A stretch of DNA of 64,000 nucleotides from Xenopus tropicalis. Lineage: Eukaryota; Chordata; Amphibia; Anura; Pipidae. Below, piece by piece: positions 58,900 to 64,000 of this stretch. A program made the position numbers and the translations under genes. The stretch is taken from assembly GCF_000004195.4 (NCBI RefSeq), contig NC_030678.2:80202904-80266903 (forward strand). Reading direction: 5' to 3'. Every line of letters starts with the position of its first letter. Position 1 is the first letter of the stretch. The notes under the pieces were generated by a model, which worked only from the letters and a program-made list of their open reading frames with translations, ran no database searches and had not been told where the DNA came from.

Positions 58900-59192
58900 A
58901 AAACGCCATGTGTGGTTGTGCGGCGTTTTTTAGGCTGAGAAAAAACGCAGAGAAAAAACGCAGCGAAAAAAAAACGTGGCGAACCCAAATTGCGAACATA
59001 CGCGGAAAGTTCGCGAACTTGCGCGAACATCAGGTTTTCGTGAACGCACAAGTTCGCGAACTTTCCGCGTATGTTCGCAATTTGGGTTCGCCATGCTTTT
59101 TTTTCGCTGCGTTTTTTCTCTGCGTTTTTTAGTTCGAAATTAGTTTTTTAGTTCGAAATTAGTTCGCCGGCGAACAGTTCGCTACATCTCTA
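58900..59192. repeat. Foldback element with ~80-bp arms, TAGAGATGTAG-type end
   Basis: The left arm (about 58939-59020) and right arm (about 59050-59130) are near-perfect reverse complements (AACGCGGAAAGTTCGCGAAC-type words) around a ~30-nt loop. The right terminus GTTCGCTACATCTCTA is the same as in 56615-56902. A matching left terminus was not found, so the left limit is uncertain. Confidence 0.75.
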
Positions 59193-59229
59193 CTCTTAAA
59201 GGCTTTCAGAGGTCAGCCTTGAGTTCTAG

Positions 59230-59410
59230 ATACTAGACCCTGCTTATCCTAGCCCCTATTCTACTGGGTCCTTATTTGGGCAAAATACCGCTGGGACACT
59301 GGCCCCTCCCTCATTCCTTGTTGGAGCCTCAACTGCTCGACTAATTGACACCACCTACAGTGAGCTCCACAGATTTAACCTATCACTATCTAACCTAACT
59401 AGCTCTTTTT
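59230..59410 (+). repeat. Dispersed repeat related to 28195-28480
   Basis: TCTACTGGGTCC, TCATTCCTTGTTGGAGCCTC and ACCTATCACTATCTAAC follow the same order as at 28290-28470, with about 70-75% identity judged by eye. Confidence 0.5.
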
Positions 59411-60019
59411 AGTTCCTCTTTGAGGTGGTGGAACTGAGGCATACACTGTCAAAAAAGCCAAAGAGAAAGTAGTATTTCCATTCCATTAGAAGTATTGCCA
59501 TTTTTTCTGCCTCATATAAATTCTACTGTTTACTTCCCCTACCCACTAGCGCCACCTGGTGACTGACTAAAAAATAAATAAACTATTTTACCTCTCTGCA
59601 GCCTCTCAAAGTAATGTAATTAATACTGATTTTCCATGGTAATGTAACAGCATTGCATAAATGCACCTGAAGTGGTAGATCTTAATGGCACAGTTTCACA
59701 GAAGTCTGTATTTCAAACCAAGGATCCTTCAATCTGCAGATCAAGGACAAAGTAAAGTCTAAAACAAAAGTGATCTTTGTACTCATGATCACAAGATGTT
59801 TTCTTTTTCCTCATAGGAAATTTACATATGGACCAGTATATTTGTAGTCATTTAAATCTCTAACCACTTCTTTTCCCTAGCCAGCCTTGTAACCATACCA
59901 GCATATTGTTCTACATGATTTATCTATAATAACCAAATTTCAACATTTGGAAGCAGCCATATTTGACCCCTTCATCTTTGCACAAAGGATTGTTTCACTG
60001 TGGGCACTATTCTTTATGC

Positions 60020-60165
60020 TTATGTCTGAGTTTAAGAGGAAACCCTACTGCCTGCATGTAGTTTCAAGCACTGGAGAACATACAAACTCCTTGCAGATAT
60101 TGTAGTGCCCAGACCAGACTGCAAGGTATAAGTACTAATCATTGAGCTACTATGCTGCCCGTATT
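60020..60165 (-). repeat. tRNA-derived SINE fragment
   Basis: Minus-strand reading GGCAGCATAGTAGCTCAATG ATTAGTACTT has the A-box style of SINEs of the 'GTGGCTCAGTGGTTAGCACT' type. It is followed by a B-box-like region and the body words AAGGAGTTTGTATGTTCTCC and GTTTCCTCTTAAACTC. Diverged, with no poly-A tail seen. Confidence 0.55.
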
Positions 60166-60169
60166 ATTT

Positions 60170-62160
60170 CCATGTTAATCCTATTCCTATATATTAATGT
60201 ACAGGGTATTTCCTTACCATTGGGATCCCAAATGTCCCTCTTATTTCCATATACCGTATTCAAAGGGTGGCTTTCCCATTCCAGTGTAAAGGCACGGGGT
60301 TCCTTTTATTCCTTTGTGTATACAGGACACTTAACTTAATCCCAGTTAAATCTACTAAACAATTTCCAAACTATTATGTATCCAATCACACATTCCTATT
60401 CCAGTGTGAATCTATCTGGACCTTTTTGTTATCTGCTATATGCTATGGGTCATACACCCTGAGAAACAGCTGTTATCCTGACTGAAATATTTACCCTTCC
60501 AACAGCCTAAATATGGGAGTCTATCGTAGAAGACTCCTTAACTCCTTAACAGCCCAGGAGATCTGGTGCCATAAAACAGCAACACAAATGTGTTGTGCTG
60601 TTAAGCACTTTTGTGCATTTTAAACATATGTATGGAAGTGTCCTTTTAATTCCTTACTGTGGTGTGTCTCAGCATAACAGATTTGTTTTCTAATTTCCTT
60701 CCTGCCTGTCGCCTTGTTATACCTGGGGGTTTCTGACAGTGCATAATTACCCCACCTGTTCCTTTATTCTTCTGCACTGTGAATCCTGAGGCCTGCGAGT
60801 CTTCTAAAAGATGTATAAAGATGCCATTCATATCCTAATGTTGCCGTTTTTCTATGAACACTTTCACAGATGCGTATTTATATCAGTTTTATTAAGACAA
60901 ATTGACTCCCATAAAGAAGAGCCTTGGCCCATTATCCATTACAGAAAACTTAAATAAATATTATTGCTACTATAAGCTTGCCACACATCTACCTCTGTGG
61001 GCTACAAACAGCAGCTTTTCACATACTGAGGTAGAGGATGCTTAGAGTTATTACACACAGTGCCACTTGTAACCAGTTACTTTTCTCAGCTACAAAACAC
61101 CAGAAAATACCCTGCAATAAACAATACTGAGAATTGTCCCTGCTGAAACACGTGTAGAGATAATTATTGTCTATTCTGTAACCACAACAGGTAGCAGCCT
61201 ACAAGTAGCTCTGTGTATCATTGCCCTCAAAGTGCCCATAGCCCTCAATTAATTTGTAACCTCTACTTCTAGACACTGCAATTACAAATAATGAAAGGGA
61301 AAATACACCCTGTATATAAATAGGGCTCATCTTCTGTTTTTACAAAACACAAGAATTAGAATATAAGTAGAGACAGTAAAGTCATTGGGAAGTTCTATTT
61401 TCAAAAATATAATCATCTAATTTGTCATGGTGACAAGCCAGGGTGCCTGGTCTGATGTACAAAACATGTATCCAATGTAAATACAGTACATCCAAACTCA
61501 ATAAAAAACACATTCTATGTAGAAATATAAACAAATACTAAATGCAAAAATGTACTTAGCTGTAGCAAAATAGCAAAGGGCAAGTTCACCATTGCTATGC
61601 AATACATTTCTCAAATATAGACTGTATCTGTTAAAAAAGATTTTACATTTCAGAATTATTCAAAAGGATCTTTAATTTTGCTAGTAAGTTCCTAATGACA
61701 GAGAAAGAGGTGCTTGCTGCAGTGCCAGTTTTCCCGTAACCAGTCAATACACTTTGAATTGTACAGTGACAGTTATATGGCTTTAATACATACATAGTTA
61801 GAATTATTTACAAGTGATTCCCACAGAAACCAGTCCAGTCCAGTGCAAAAAGTACTTGTCTCTAGGCTTCTTTGAGCAGGTTGTGTCATCGCAACTGACG
61901 TGTGCCAGATATGACACCATTTTAACTCAAATATAGGGGAAATAGCACACACTGCAACTTGAGTGCAATCTACAAAAACAGATGCTATTTTGTTTCTGTA
62001 ACATTGCAATGGACACTAGCAGGTACGTGCTACAATTATGTGTGAATACTGGGAAAACACTGCATTGTAGGTAAAAAGTATGGTCATTTGCTTTCAAAAA
62101 TTGTGCTTTCGACATTGCGCTGCCTTTGGAAATAAGCCCTAGTGACTGACATTATTTTCT
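60170..62160. other. Intergenic, no gene seen
   Basis: AT-rich, without recognisable transposon ends. The minus-strand frames around 61773-62115 have no domain. Confidence 0.5.
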
Positions 62161-62165
62161 TTATG

Positions 62166-62399
62166 CAGGATTAGGATCTAATATCCAGAAAGCTTTGGAC
62201 CTGGGTTTTCCAGATAAGTTTTTTTTGTTGTAGTTTGGGCCTCAGGATCTTAAGTTTACCTACAATATCAATTAGTTTCAATTGTGCCATTTTATGTGCC
62301 TTTTTTTAAAAAAATTTGAATGATAAAATGGAGGAAAAGGCCTTCCCATAATTTGGAGATTTCTGAATATCAGGTTTCCAGAAAAGAGTTCCCATATCT
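62166..62399 (+). repeat. Diverged MITE of the CAGGTATGGGA-end family
   Basis: CAGGATTAGGATCTAATATCC at the left, GGTTTCCAGAAAAGAGTTCC and CCATATCTA at the right follow the order of the 22691 copy. The middle AATTTGGAGATTTCTGAATATC also matches. Confidence 0.55.
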
Positions 62400-62559
62400 A
62401 CTACAATACTGCAAGAAAAATAACAGTTAGAGAAGATGACAAAAATCAATACAAAAGCTTGTCACAAAGGCCAACCTGAAACTGTTATATCCGTCTACAA
62501 GCGTGTATTTTATTTTTATATTAATTTGTTATTTGTGCTAAGAAATAAAAGCACTAAAT

Positions 62560-63130
62560 AGCTGGTACTGGACGGCACTGTGCTGACTGTGGGGTAATTA
62601 TGCAATTCAGAATATAAATGGGCATCTGCGTTGCTTTAGGTAATTAATTGTTTGTAATGAAGTTGTAGGAGCTGACAGGGAGTACATGGATATATCTTTG
62701 TTTCTCTCTATTTCTCTTTCAGTCACATTGCACGAGTATGCACGCACACTTCTATCATGTAAGTTACATCACAAGGGCATTCTTAAAATACATTAAGAAT
62801 TCAGTATGTGTGTTTACAGGCTCCGTAAGACCAAACTCGATCGCTCTTATTCTTTTATTCTATTAAAGTAATACCAATTCACCTCTGACATTTCGCCTGC
62901 TTATTACTTGGTTGACATCAGTTCAACATTTAGTATGTTACAAGGTGGATTATGTGTGAAACGCATTAACCTCCAATATGACATCAAAAACAGCCTTTTA
63001 AAAACTGAGCTAAACAGTAATAAAATTGGATGCGTTCTGTGCCAGAGCTTCTTCAGATCTGCTAATGACCTTTAAACCATCCCTTTTATTTTAGAAGGAT
63101 GAGCGCTTCACAGTACTTTAGAAATAAAAT
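62560..63130. other. Candidate conserved non-coding stretch
   Basis: About 570 bp of repeat-free sequence with several homeodomain/POU-like cores (GGGGTAATTATGCAATTC, TAGGTAATTAATTG) and high word complexity (GATGCGTTCTGTGCCAGAGC). No ORF. Proposed as a candidate enhancer region on texture only. Confidence 0.3.
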
Positions 63131-63941
63131 GTTAAGCTGGGAATATCCTTGAAAAGCATAGTTAAAAAGAGAAAGAATCATATTAATAATGGCAATTATG
63201 ATGTGAAAGAAAAAAATTATGCTCCAAGACATTATGATAATGGAACACTGGTTATAACAACCATCTGTTAACTCTTACACAATTGAGCCTTGTTATTAAC
63301 CTGTTGTAAAATTATAAGAGAAGATTAGGATTCTGAGAATTCCCTGCATTTTGCTGAAAGTAGTTGTCAGTAACATGGGGAGATTTGGATCCAAATTTTG
63401 CTTTGCTGATAGAGATCACATGACTAGGCAATCGTAGCGAAATATTGTTCAAATGAGAAATAATTAAAAGCATAAAATATGTTATTTGGGTTATTTGTGC
63501 ATCTCCCAAATTTTGGTAAGGCAGACTATTAGTATTGAATTTTCCATTTTCTTTTTTCCATGTTATATATTCTGTTAACAACATGTCACAAATTCATAGT
63601 GAATGTGAATATGTCTATATTACATGCACTTCCATGTACAGATAGAAGAGGCAGTATTTTAGGCTATTTTAGGGACAGGTGGTGTACAATGGAACCACCA
63701 CAGGACACAGGGAGCAGAGGCACATTACAAACTCCAGCCTATTGCAAGAGTAACGCTGTAAAAGCTAATCCAACCTTGCTTCAAATATTTGGTCTGCACT
63801 AAATGTGTGTGTTCCTATGAGAGGGATTGGCACACCAGATCATATCAGCACTGGCAATCTAAGAGAGTCTTGAGCAGTTTTGACTGCCCTTCTGACTGCC
63901 CTTCTGAAGTCCGGGTCAACCCTAATAAAGACAGATGACAT
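63131..63941. other. Intergenic, no gene seen
   Basis: A tandem CTTCTGACTGCC pair lies near 63885-63905. Otherwise nothing recognised. Confidence 0.5.

Positions 63942-63984
<43 letters not shown>
63942..63984. repeat. (TAGA)n microsatellite
   Basis: About 10-11 uninterrupted tetranucleotide units close to the window end. Confidence 0.97.
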
Positions 63985-64000
63985 GAGTGAGTAGTAGTAG

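Overview
This window looks like AT-rich, non-coding vertebrate DNA, most likely from a clawed frog (Xenopus). The evidence is the mix of repeats: TTAA-flanked T2/Kolobok-like elements with AAAGG-type ends, several dense families of short hAT and Harbinger-type MITEs, MITEs with CAGGTATGGGA termini flanked by TA, CR1, L2 and L1 LINE debris, and many small foldback elements. No complete host protein-coding gene is visible. The species assignment is inference from repeat style, not from a database match.

Layout. 1-6.4 kb: intergenic, with short MITEs and one stretch that could be a conserved non-coding element. 6.4-10.0 kb: a structurally complete and apparently young LTR retrotransposon, with a 4-bp target duplication, near-identical LTRs and one long gag-like ORF. 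The Gag has a PNMA-type layout and two CCHC zinc knuckles, and there is no pol. 10-20 kb: foldback and MITE insertions, an L1 RT scrap, a T2-like element and two sister hAT elements 123 bp apart. 20.5-21.4 kb: a 55-bp minisatellite. 21.85-24.03 kb: exons of a serine/threonine kinase-like gene that has lost its catalytic-loop and DFG region, hence a pseudogene. 24.9-26.1 kb: a complete Tc1/mariner-superfamily element with perfect 31-bp TIRs and a broken DD36E-spaced transposase. 28.2-32.1 kb: a nested transposon cluster in which two different hAT elements each carry their own internal minisatellite. 33.7-37.0 kb: hAT MITE, L2 3' end and CR1 reverse transcriptase remains. 37-64 kb: mainly unique AT-rich sequence with scattered MITEs, foldbacks, microsatellites, a tRNA-type SINE fragment and several candidate conserved non-coding stretches.

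The elements do not form a pathway; the window is a record of transposon activity. The best candidate for something biologically noteworthy is the intact gag-only, PNMA-like LTR element at 6,441-10,028. Its ORF runs on into the 3' LTR, and the two LTR copies differ visibly only by one 19-bp indel. Target-site duplications were read directly for about a dozen elements, which fixes their ends and superfamily well. Family names beyond that are inference.
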